Assembly (NCBI GenBank): GCA_049999805.1
Contig: JBNGIO010006382.1
Span: 461,820 to 498,213 of the forward strand
Length of the DNA stretch: 36,394 bases
Origin: Folioceros fuciformis
Taxonomy: Eukaryota; Anthocerotophyta; Anthocerotopsida; Anthocerotales
Direction of reading: 5' to 3'
The notes beneath the pieces are model-generated. The model saw only the letters and a program-made list of their open reading frames with translations, did not search any database and was not told where the DNA came from. This document shows positions 1 to 8,092 of this stretch, in pieces (position 1 is the stretch's first letter; every line of letters starts with the position of its first letter). Both the position numbers and the translations under genes were made by a program.

Positions 1-604
1 CAGTAAGTTCCCAATTGTCTCTTCGCGCGCCTGCTTGCTTGCTGCGTCACCTGAGATCGCCTCAACTCACTCCACATTGCTTCCTGTCATGAAATTCAAG
101 TGCTGGTTTGCTGTTTTGCAATGGGCGGGACGTTATCGGGAGCTGCTGGATTGGCATTTACTTGGCACATACTTGCTAACAAGGACGATTCCGCATGCCA
201 TTGGGTTTTTTTTTTGGCGTCTGTGTTACTCTCAGCTGATCTAATCCAATCGGATCCCTTCCGATTCATAGGTGGCAGTGGATGCAGACTGTTTGTCTAT
301 ACAATGGCTCAAGCTAGGCTCGAGAATCGTGCAAGGCTTCAATTTTGTGTCTTTGTTTGTTTTGTACTACAGGAGCCAGGAAGGCAGATCTCCACCAGTT
401 GGCGAGGGGCGAAGGTCCACCTCTTGCCGTTGCTCAGTCACTCATTCAATTGTGAGTTTTTGTTCGAACCGATCTGGATACGTGAAAGTTTGAAATAGAT
501 GTACTTTATCTTTGAACTCTGATAGGGTGCATGCCACTGACAAAAAACGGTCTCACTGGTGTCGTGAAACAGGCCCGTTGTCTTAAGCGGGGGCGGGGCT
601 CAGC
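1..604. other. Upstream/5' region of the ZIP gene, no gene recognised
   Basis: No reading frame here resembles a known protein. A GT donor-like sequence sits at the extreme left edge and a pyrimidine-rich stretch ending in ACTACAG near 360-371 could be a splice acceptor, so part of a 5'-UTR intron or the tail of an earlier gene is possible. A T-run occurs near 206-215. The GC-rich stretch just before 605 (gggggcgggg) may be part of the ZIP core promoter or leader. Confidence 0.4.
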
Positions 605-1853
605 ATGGCAGAAGTGGATTGCAGTGTCGAGTTTGAATCATGCAGGGACAAACACGAAGCTCTGGCGCTTAAAGGGGCAGCCATCGCAATAATATTGATT
701 GCGAGTACTCTGGGCGTGCTCATTCCCTTGGTTGGCAGAAGGTTCTCGTTTCTGAGTACGGAAGGGAACATTTTCTTCATTACCAAGTCATTTGCAGCCG
801 GAGTCATCCTGGCAACAGCATTTGTGCATATGCTGCCTGATGCCGCGGAGACTTTGAGCAGTCCGTGCTTACCTGAGGACCCTTGGAGTAAATTTCCCTT
901 CGCGGGCTTCATCGCAATGGTGGCAGCTCTCGTAACGCTTTTTGTTGATTTCGCGGCCACTCAATACTACGAGAAGCAGGATTCGGCGACAAACGGCGAA
1001 CAGCGACAGGGACTTCAGGAACGCTCCAAAGCGGACTCTGGAAATGATGCAATTGCAGACGAATGTGGAGAAAACCACAACCACCTACCCATAGTGAGCT
1101 TGCACTCGCATCCTGCGCATGGCCATCACGCGCACGGTCTGGGATCACCTGAGGAAGAAGCGAAGATGACCCAAATCAGACATGTGGTGATCTCTCAGGT
1201 GCGATTTCTCCAGTCCACCGACGGAATGCTGTGCTGGCTACCGTTCTTTTCATGACGCTTCTGTAGGTCTCATGCTTGATCGTATTCTGTCAGGTTCTGG
1301 AGCTCGGAATCGTGGCGCATTCCGTTATCATCGGAGTAACACTAGGAGTATCGAACAGCCCCTGCACAATCAAGCCGCTGTTGGCCGCGCTGTCCTTTCA
1401 CCAGTTTTTTGAAGGGTTTGCTCTCGGAGGTTGCATTGCGCAGGTAAACCAAGCAAGCTTCTGTTGCACCTGGTGATTTAGAAGCCAAAACACTGCAGCT
1501 GAACTCATAATCTAGGCTCTGATGCCACTGCTTGTCATGGGTTCCAGGCGGCTTTCAAAACCTTCTCGTCCTTCTTGATGGCCTTTTTCTTCGCCATCAC
1601 TACTCCCTTGGGAGTAGCCATTGGTATTGGCATTCAAAACGGTTACAATGAGAACAGTCCAAAAGCCCTGATTGTGGAGGGAACCTTTGATTCTATCTCG
1701 GCGGGAATCCTGACGTACATGGCCTTGGTGGATTTGATTGCAGCAGACTTTCTGAGCAAACGCCTTCGCAGCGATCGCTGGTTGCAAGTGTTGTCATTTT
1801 TGGCACTGTTTGGTGGAGCAGGAGCTATGTCCCTGCTTGCCAAATGGGCATGA
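605..1853 (+). CDS. ZIP: ZIP-family zinc/iron transporter (IRT/ZIP type), 3 exons
   Basis: Integral membrane transporter of the ZIP family, which moves Zn2+, Fe2+ or related divalent metals into the cytoplasm. Exons are 605-1198, 1294-1443 and 1548-1853, all phase 0, giving 349 residues, the usual length for plant ZIPs. The N-terminal half carries the first three membrane segments, including [19 protein letters not shown] histidine-rich cytosolic loop follows (about residues 157-180, with [12 protein letters not shown]). The signature helices are in exons 2-3: [12 protein letters not shown] from residue 207 and [11 protein letters not shown] from residue 234, which carry the metal-coordinating His/Glu. 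The C-terminus ends in a membrane segment. The start at 605 gives the typical short N-terminus with a conserved Cys pair. Metal specificity cannot be told from sequence. Plasma membrane is the usual site but plastid and vacuolar members exist. Confidence 0.95.
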
Positions 1854-3112
1854 TGTTACTGGCAGTATGAATCCCTGCGCTTGCGTGTGTGTGTGTGTGT
1901 CCCATTACAATATTTACCACACAGAGACACGAGTGAGTGTGTTTACGAGTGTGTTTACGAGTGAGTGCAAGTCATTGGGCTCCTTCCTCCTCACTGAAAG
2001 GCCACAGTAATGAAATCATTCCTGTGACCTTGGAAGGATGCTTTCTATGGAGAGGCAGGCAGGGAGTGAGGGATGACAGACTTATGCACTGGATCAAAGC
2101 CCAGCCAAGGCGTTCATAATGAAGTGACAGTCCAAGACCATAGCTGAACCGTCACCAACAGCTCTACATCCAAGAGGCATCAACCATACACACCAACCGA
2201 CGCACCTGTTCGCATAGCACCCTGCACGGACACAAGAACCAGCATGAACACTCAACGGTGTAATCAATTCTTAGACCAAAAGAAAACAAGAGTATATCTG
2301 AAACTTTTTCCAGTTCATCCCATCCAAGACTGTCACCACTAGGCTTTGATCGGTCAGCAAGGGTTGTGCATCCCGGAGGAATCGGGGAACCATTTTGTGG
2401 GCCTGGTGTGGAGCTTCTGTTGGCGGATCCTGACAAGTAGGAGACGATATGTACAGTGAGCCACATCACGCATATTCACAATCGGCAGCCACTAGTACAG
2501 TATTTAAGAATCTATCTATCCTGAATTGGAAGCCGTCAACTATCCATCCCAAGCTTCGAGCCTCCATCTCGACAGTGGAGTACTGTACGAGAGAAGACGC
2601 AGTGTGGGTAAGTAGACACGGCATGCGTCGACGTTGTTGGTCTTCAAGCGCATTTTCTGCTTACGTTACGCTGTACTGACTAACAAGGTCAATTGTGCGT
2701 CCGGGTTCTTCTGAGAAGGTCACCCCGAGACTGTACTGTACTGTACTACGATCTTGCCGTTCCAACCTTTGTCCGAGCACGCATGGACACCGACTTAGGT
2801 GCGGTTTGGAATTCACCTCCTGCTACAATAACATATAGCACCGGTATGCCACAATACAGTAAAGACCTTTGACTTGAATGTAGAACTTATTTTTTCTGTG
2901 TGTTGGAGACAAATGCAGACCTCGCCCTCACCCAGCATTGTTGCTTGTATTTCAGTAGAAGAAGCAGAAACGCACGAAGGATGATCTCTGTTAGACCATG
3001 CAATGTCCGGGAAACAGCATGGCTCCTCGAGTTTGCCAGGGGCATGCACAAGTTGTATTGCTGGCTCTCGAGTGAGCTTCCTCCGGACAAATGTAGAGGC
3101 CGGAACAGTCAT

Positions 3113-3168
3113 GAGCCTTCACCTCTCCCTCCTTAGTTCCGAGCCTTCACCTCTCCCTCCTTAGTTCC
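3113..3168. repeat. 28-bp perfect tandem duplication
   Basis: Two identical 28-bp units (gagccttcacctctccctcc plus eight more bases) lie head to tail at 3113-3140 and 3141-3168. No gene is attached to them. The perfect identity suggests a recent slippage or duplication event. Confidence 0.9.
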
Positions 3169-3350
3169 GACAGCAAGGTAGAACGAGCACCTTTTTTAAT
3201 AGCACGCATCCCAGTTTGCCCTCAATGTAATGTACAAACAGTATGTACTTCGAACCATGGTTGAGGCAAGAAAGTTGGAAAGTTGCCCTCCACCGTTGGC
3301 GCTGTCGATGGTACGCGAAGTGGAGGGACACTGGTGTTTTGCGAGCGTGA

Positions 3351-3416
3351 TGCAAAATGGAGAGGGACGCTATGCAAAATGGAGAGGGACGCTATGCAAA
3401 ATGGAGAGGGACGCTT
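3351..3416. repeat. 22-bp minisatellite, 3 copies
   Basis: Three near-identical 22-bp units (tgcaaaatggagagggacgc + ta) at 3351-3372, 3373-3394 and 3395-3416. A related tggaggga-type sequence just before it (about 3329-3338) may be a decayed extra unit. The array lies 60 bp outside the retrotransposon boundary. Confidence 0.9.
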
Positions 3417-3475
3417 TCCGCCTGTCCTGCTGTAGGAGCTGCAGATGCCAGCATGTGGACGAATTATGCGCAAGG

Positions 3476-3680
3476 TGTTAAAAAGAGTGAGTCCCAAGAT
3501 AATGTATGTTTCAGTACATTTAGATTGATAGTATATACATATATATATAACTTCAAATATGATAATATCTCATTATGGAGAAACAATATCCTGAACATGG
3601 TATTATCCTATATATCCTGAGACATACTTACAGCATTTTAGTCTAGATGTGTTGTTGCAAAACCCTATGGATTTCTAATA
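3476..3680 (-). repeat. 3' LTR of the copia element
   Basis: About 205 bp, homologous over its full length to the right-hand LTR. Shared blocks include acatttagattgatag, acttacagcatt and tagtctagatgtgttgtt. On the minus strand it begins TATTAGAAATCC, where the other LTR has the canonical TGTTAGAAATCC, so the terminal TG has mutated to TA. It is a few bases longer than the 5' LTR because of small indels. Confidence 0.88.
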
Positions 3681-3689
3681 CTCCCACTC
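3681..3689 (-). other. Polypurine tract (PPT)
   Basis: Immediately outside the 3' LTR, the minus strand reads GAGTGGGAG, the usual plus-strand primer sequence of plant copia elements. Its abutment to the LTR fixes the LTR boundary. Confidence 0.85.
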
Positions 3690-3787
3690 AACACATCGAC
3701 GATCTAACCTATAAATCTTACTCAATTAACTCTAACATCTTGCTAAACTTCATATGCTTCTCTTAGGCTAGACCTTTGGTAAGAACA

Positions 3788-4402
3788 TCAGCCAGCATGT
3801 TCTATGTAGAACAATAAGCTAATTCTATTTTTTTCCACCTTTATTCCTAAGAAATAATGGAGCTCACCCATGTCTCGCATATCAAAACTTTCTTTGAGGT
3901 TCCTCTTAGTTGAGTTTAAAAGTTCCACATTGTTGCTAGCAATGATCAAGTCATCTACGTACACAGCAATGGTAACAATGGATTCTCCCACTTGCTTCAA
4001 ATATATATTCCAATCACTAGTTCTCTTAAAATCTTTAGACTGTAAGTGATTATCGAGCTTACAATACCAAGCAAGGGCAGATTGTTTAAGACCATAAAGA
4101 GCCTTCTGCAACTTACAAACTTCGCCTTCTTGTCCTGGTACCTCAAACCCTTCTGGTTGTTCCATATATATTTCTTCATCTAGATCACCATTCAAAAAAG
4201 CGGTTTGGACATCCATATGATGTATCTCCATATTGAAGGTAGTTGCAATAGCGAGAAGGGCTCGAATAGATGCTATCTTAGCAAGAGGAGAGAAAGTGTC
4301 GATATAGTCCACACCGAGGACTTGTGTATACCCTTTCCCTACTAACCTCGCCTTGTATCGTTCTATGCTACCGTCGGCCTTTTGCTTAATCTTAAGGTCC
4401 AT
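3788..4402 (-). pseudogene. Copia reverse transcriptase fragment, RNase H lost
   Basis: A 204-codon open stretch with the copia RT core. In order it shows a KARLVGKGYTQ block, DVQTAFLNGDL carrying a catalytic Asp, the LYGLKQ block, and YVDDLI with the catalytic Asp pair. The fragment closes with FLGIKVEK, normally followed by a thumb and the RNase H domain. Here the frame stops at once. The sequence up to about 3735, read in another frame, resembles only the extreme C-terminal tail of copia Pol (ADVLTK-like). The RNase H region between them is therefore absent, by deletion rather than by point mutation. The N-terminal part of RT is cut off by the frame break at about 4402. Confidence 0.9.
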
Positions 4403-4839
4403 TTAGACCCTATGCTTTTCCTTCCAAGAGGTAGAGGAGTGATTGTCCATGTTTTATTTTTGATAAGTGAGTTGTACTCACTGTCCACATCTTTTCTCCA
4501 TTCCTTTGTTTTTGGACCTTGTAACGCTTATGTCAGGCTTTGGGGTTCTTCAACATCTGTAAAACATGCTAGCTCCTCCTGTACATATCCATTGATGGAG
4601 TCTAAAAGCTTTCGTGAAGGTTTCCTTTCTCTAGTTGATCTTCTTAAGATTGGTTGCGTCTCTAGAATACTTAGTTCTGCATTGTCATTTTCAGCTGCAA
4701 CCATTCCTAGAGGTGCATCCGCTTCTTCAATTGCAATGACAGTAGGAGTGTCTCTCTTTCCCCCTCTATGTTAGAAAGTTGAGAAGGCGCAACAGGCAAT
4801 GGGGTAAATTGTCCAAGACTGTCATGAGCTGTAGAATCC

Positions 4840-4939
4840 NNNNNNNNNNNNNNNNNNNNNNNNNNNNNNNNNNNNNNNNNNNNNNNNNNNNNNNNNNNNN
4901 NNNNNNNNNNNNNNNNNNNNNNNNNNNNNNNNNNNNNNN
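4840..4939. other. Assembly gap (100 N)
   Basis: Exactly 100 N, the conventional placeholder for a gap of unknown size. The flanks carry near-identical blocks (cctagaggtgcatccgcttc and ggagtgtctctctttccccc, present on both sides and partly a third time near 5035-5060). The gap probably hides a collapsed tandem repeat in the linker between integrase and RT. Confidence 0.97.
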
Positions 4940-4945
4940 AACTGC

Positions 4946-6060
4946 AACAATTCCTAGAGGTGCATCCGCTTCTTCAACTGCAATGACAGTAGGAGTGTCT
5001 CTCTTTCCCCCTTCTATGTCAGAATTCAACTGCAATGACAATAGGAGTGTCTCTCTTTCCCCCAGAAAGTTGAGAAGGTGCAACAGGCAATGGGGATCCC
5101 CGGTGTGGTTTGTATCAGACGACAGGGAATCTTGCGAGATGAAGGGTGAGGAAGAAGTGTCTCCCATTCCACTAGTAGGTTCAGCGACCTCATGAAAGAC
5201 AACATCCCGGCTAAAAAAGACCTTCTTCGTAGTACGATTGTATAACCTATAGCCTTTCACTAAATCTGAATAGCCAAGTAGGAGACACTTTGTTCCATTA
5301 GCATCCCATTTGGTCCGGCTCTCCTTCAGGATACGAGCGTAGACCACGGAACCGAAAACCCTCAAATGTCGGATATCAGGTTTTATACGAGACCAAGCTT
5401 CCTTTGGTGTCATACTAGGTACGGCCTTTGTCGGAACTCTATTCAACACATAGGTTGTTGTCATGACAGCCTCTCCCCAAAAGTCTACCTGCAAGTCGTT
5501 GTGAAACAACATACACTTGGCTACTTCCACAAGGCTCCGTATCTTCCGCTCTGCGACTCCATTTTGCTGCGGGGTGTGCGGAATCGTGAGTTGCCGTTGG
5601 ATGCTGTTTTCCTTACAAAAACTTTGGAACTAAGAAGAAACATATTCTCCTCCATTGTCGCTCCAAAGCATCTTAAGGCGTTCACCATGTTCGGTCTCCA
5701 CTAGAGTCTTCCACTCCTTAAAAGTCTGGAACACCTAAGATTTTTCTTTCAAAACGTAAGTCCACGTCTTCCTTGTAAAATTATCAACAAAGATGAGCAT
5801 GTAGCGATTCCCACCCTGTGTAGGGTTCCACATGGGCCCGCTCACGTCAGTGTGAACTAATTCCAGCGCCTTTTGCACACGATGTGTTACAGCTTTAGGA
5901 AACTTTATGCGATTTAGCTTCCCCATGTGACATCCTATGTTGCAATAATCTCCTTCAAATCTAATCTTGTCACCATGTCATGAGTCATCATCTCCTTGAG
6001 TTTGTCCACTCCGATGTGGCCGAAACACTGATGCCATAAATTGACAGACTCTATCTGGTT
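4946..6060 (-). pseudogene. Copia integrase remnants
   Basis: The zinc-binding pre-integrase motif (WHQCFGH) lies near 6020-6040. The catalytic core starts with HTDVSGPM and FVDNFTRKTW (about 5770-5860). After a break the C-terminal part continues with FWGEAVMTTTYVLNRVP and HLRVFGSVVYARI, then the GYSDLVKGYRLYN block (about 5180-5500) and a low-complexity linker with duplicated pieces next to the gap. Stops and frameshifts separate these segments, so no complete integrase can be made. Confidence 0.85.
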
Positions 6061-6255
6061 GTGTGAACTAGCCAGGAACGTACAACCTTGCTTTCTCATT
6101 GAAGCACAAAGTTTGTACAGATTTCCCACACGAACACCATGAGCAACCACGTGTGACGGCTCAAGCTGTACAGGTTGAATGTGACAGCATGTGGAGTTGA
6201 AGACTATTTCATGACCTGCATCTGCAATCCGCGCAACAGAAAGAAGATTCCTCGC

Positions 6256-6889
6256 GAGATTAGGTACATGATGCACATTCTCAATACGTGCGGGGTTACC
6301 GCCTTTCAACTGAATGTGTAAGACTCCTTTCCCCTCAATATCATGTGACGTATTGTCACCGAGTGCCATTATATGGCCCTTTGAGAGTCTAGTGTAGCCA
6401 ATAAACCCTGGAAGGTTGTAACTGAAGTGCTGAGATGCACCAGAGTCAAGGTAAAGATTCTCATCCTTCATCGATGAAGTAGCTCCATCGCTAGCCACGA
6501 AAGATTGTTCCTGTTGAGGTTGATGACTCACTTGATTGGATTGAGAGGATTTCTCCATCTTCGACTCGTCGTGAGATTAGGTACATGATGCACATTCTCA
6601 ATACGTGCGGGGTTATCGCCTTGCAACTGAATGTGTAAGACTCCTTTCCCCTCAATATCATGTGACGTATTGTCACCGAGTGCCATTATATGGCCCTTTG
6701 AGAGTCTAGTGTAGCCAATAAACCCTGGAAGGTTGTAACTGAAGTGCTGAGATGCACCAGAGTCAAGGTAAAGATTCTCATCCTTTGTCGATGAAGTAGC
6801 TCCATCGCTAGCCACGAAAGATTGTTCCTGTTGAGGTTGCTGACTCACTTGATTGGCTTGAGAGGATTTCTCCTTCTTCGACTCGTCTG
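6256..6889 (-). repeat. 317-bp internal tandem duplication across the protease region
   Basis: Two copies, 6256-6572 and 6573-6889, are offset by exactly 317 bp and nearly identical. Both contain the retroviral-type aspartic protease motif DSGASQH, so the element has two protease active-site copies. Because 317 is not a multiple of three, the duplication itself shifts the frame. The copies differ by scattered substitutions and start at a shared gagattaggtacatgatg. This is an internal rearrangement and not part of the normal copia structure. Confidence 0.92.
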
Positions 6890-7634
6890 CCAACCAGGTT
6901 CTACATTCTTTGGCATGATGACTTGGCTTCCTACGATAATAGCAAGATCCTTTCATCGTACGGCTTGTACCATCCTTCTTCTCATCCTTAGACTTGAACT
7001 TTGCCTTTGCTTTGCCTTTCTTGGCAAAAAGGACGGCGTCATCAGTCTTCTCTTTCTTATTTGAAAACTCCAATTCCTCCTGCAAAAGCAATACGACCAC
7101 CTCATCCAACGATGGCAATTTGTCGCTTGATTGCATTGCGACCGTTCTCCTGAAGGCCGACACAAATGGCTTGTAGGTTGGTGGTAAGCTACACAACAAC
7201 ACCACAAGGATCCTTTCCTCGGTCGGTTTGGTGTCCATCGCCTTCATCTAGTCCACTAAGGTCTTTAACTTGTTGACATGTTGCTGGATGGTGTCACCTG
7301 TGGCCATCGTGAAGTTCGCAAGTTGTTGTTCCAGCACATCGAACTTACCGTTTTTCTTTTCGTATGCATTGCAGAGCGTGATCCAAGCTTCTTGTGACGT
7401 TGCGCATTCGCTCAATTGAGAGAGAACATCATCTGAGACATTCAACAAGATTGTTGCCAACGCTCGTCCATTTTTGTCGAGGTCTTTCTCTGTGGGTGTA
7501 ACATCGAGACCCTTGTCAGCGAACTTCCATACTCCCTCCTTGATAAGAAGCATCTTCATCTTCAGCTTCCATAAGGTGAAGTTTTTCCCTCCAAATTTCT
7601 CCACCACACGAATTTCGAGAGGACTTGTCTCCAT
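6890..7634 (-). pseudogene. Copia gag remnant with degenerate zinc knuckle
   Basis: A gag polyprotein of the UBN2/copia type. The likely start is the ATG at 7634 (METSPLEIRVVEKF). A core with NFTLWKLKMKMLL and the SQEAWITLCNAYEKK block follows, then LPPTYKPFVSAFR after an in-frame TAG at 7248-7250. A basic linker ends in a nucleocapsid zinc knuckle whose second cysteine is replaced (CYYR...H...C, near 6905-6950), so zinc binding is probably lost. Apart from the stop, the gag frame is well preserved. Confidence 0.88.
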
Positions 7635-7660
7635 GTTCTCGTCCTTTGCGGCGAAACAAG

Positions 7661-7780
7661 ATGACTTCCCTACACTAACGCCAAGCTTCACCTACTTGCA
7701 CAAGGTCTTACAACAGACATATGACTTCCCTGCACTAACGCCAAGCTTCACCTACTTGCACAAGGTCTTACAACAGACAT
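7661..7780. repeat. 60-bp tandem duplication in the retroelement leader
   Basis: Two 60-bp units, 7661-7720 and 7721-7780, differ at a single position by eye (tacactaac versus tgcactaac). They lie between the PBS and the gag start, in the untranslated leader where dimerisation and packaging signals would normally be. Confidence 0.93.
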
Positions 7781-7881
7781 ATAGTCTGCATGGCCCTGTA
7801 CACAACACAAAGGGAGCAAAGATAGTCCTACACAAGTCAATGCAGGCGGCTCCCAAACCAAGGAACTTGGGACTAAAATAT

Positions 7882-7895
7882 GGGCTGTGATACCA
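7882..7895 (-). other. Primer binding site (PBS), initiator tRNA-Met type
   Basis: Directly inside the 5' LTR the minus strand reads TGGTATCACAGCCC. This matches the usual plant copia PBS complementary to the 3' end of initiator tRNA-Met (TGGTATCAGAGC...) with one mismatch. It fixes the orientation of the element and the LTR edge at 7896. Confidence 0.88.
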
Positions 7896-8092
7896 TGTTT
7901 TTAGTGAGTCCCTTAATCAATCTATGTTTCAATACATTTAGATTGATAGCATATACATACATATCTAGCCTTCAAGCATGACAATACCTCGTTATGGATA
8001 AACAATATCTCGAACATGTATTATCCAATATATCCTGGGATATACTTACAGCATTCTAGTCTAGATGTGTTGTTACAAATGGATTTCTAACA
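7896..8092 (-). repeat. 5' LTR of the copia element
   Basis: About 197 bp bounded by TGTT...AACA on either strand, the canonical inverted ends. On the minus strand it starts TGTTAGAAATCC. It is homologous to 3476-3680 but clearly diverged. Confidence 0.9.

Larger units (their letters stand above)
1854..3475. other. Intergenic region between ZIP and the retrotransposon
   Basis: About 1.6 kb without a recognisable gene. It contains a (GT)8 microsatellite at 1885-1900, a degenerate GAGTGTGTTTAC repeat near 1930-1970, a short tgtac run near 2733-2747 and two minisatellites listed separately. Short open frames on both strands show no conserved motif. Confidence 0.5.
3476..8092 (-). mobile_element. 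Degenerate Ty1/copia LTR retrotransposon
   Basis: A 4.6-kb element read on the minus strand. The order from right to left is 5' LTR, PBS, gag, zinc knuckle, protease, integrase, reverse transcriptase, PPT, 3' LTR. The order protease-integrase-RT is diagnostic of copia as opposed to gypsy. It is non-functional. There is an in-frame stop at the end of the gag core (7248-7250) and frame breaks through protease and integrase. A 317-bp tandem duplication, an assembly gap with duplicated flanks and loss of the RNase H region add to the damage. The two LTRs differ at several tens of positions by eye, so the insertion is old or chimeric. No 5-bp target-site duplication is visible (caagg on the left, ggctg on the right). 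An intact relative elsewhere would be needed for mobilisation. Confidence 0.93.
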
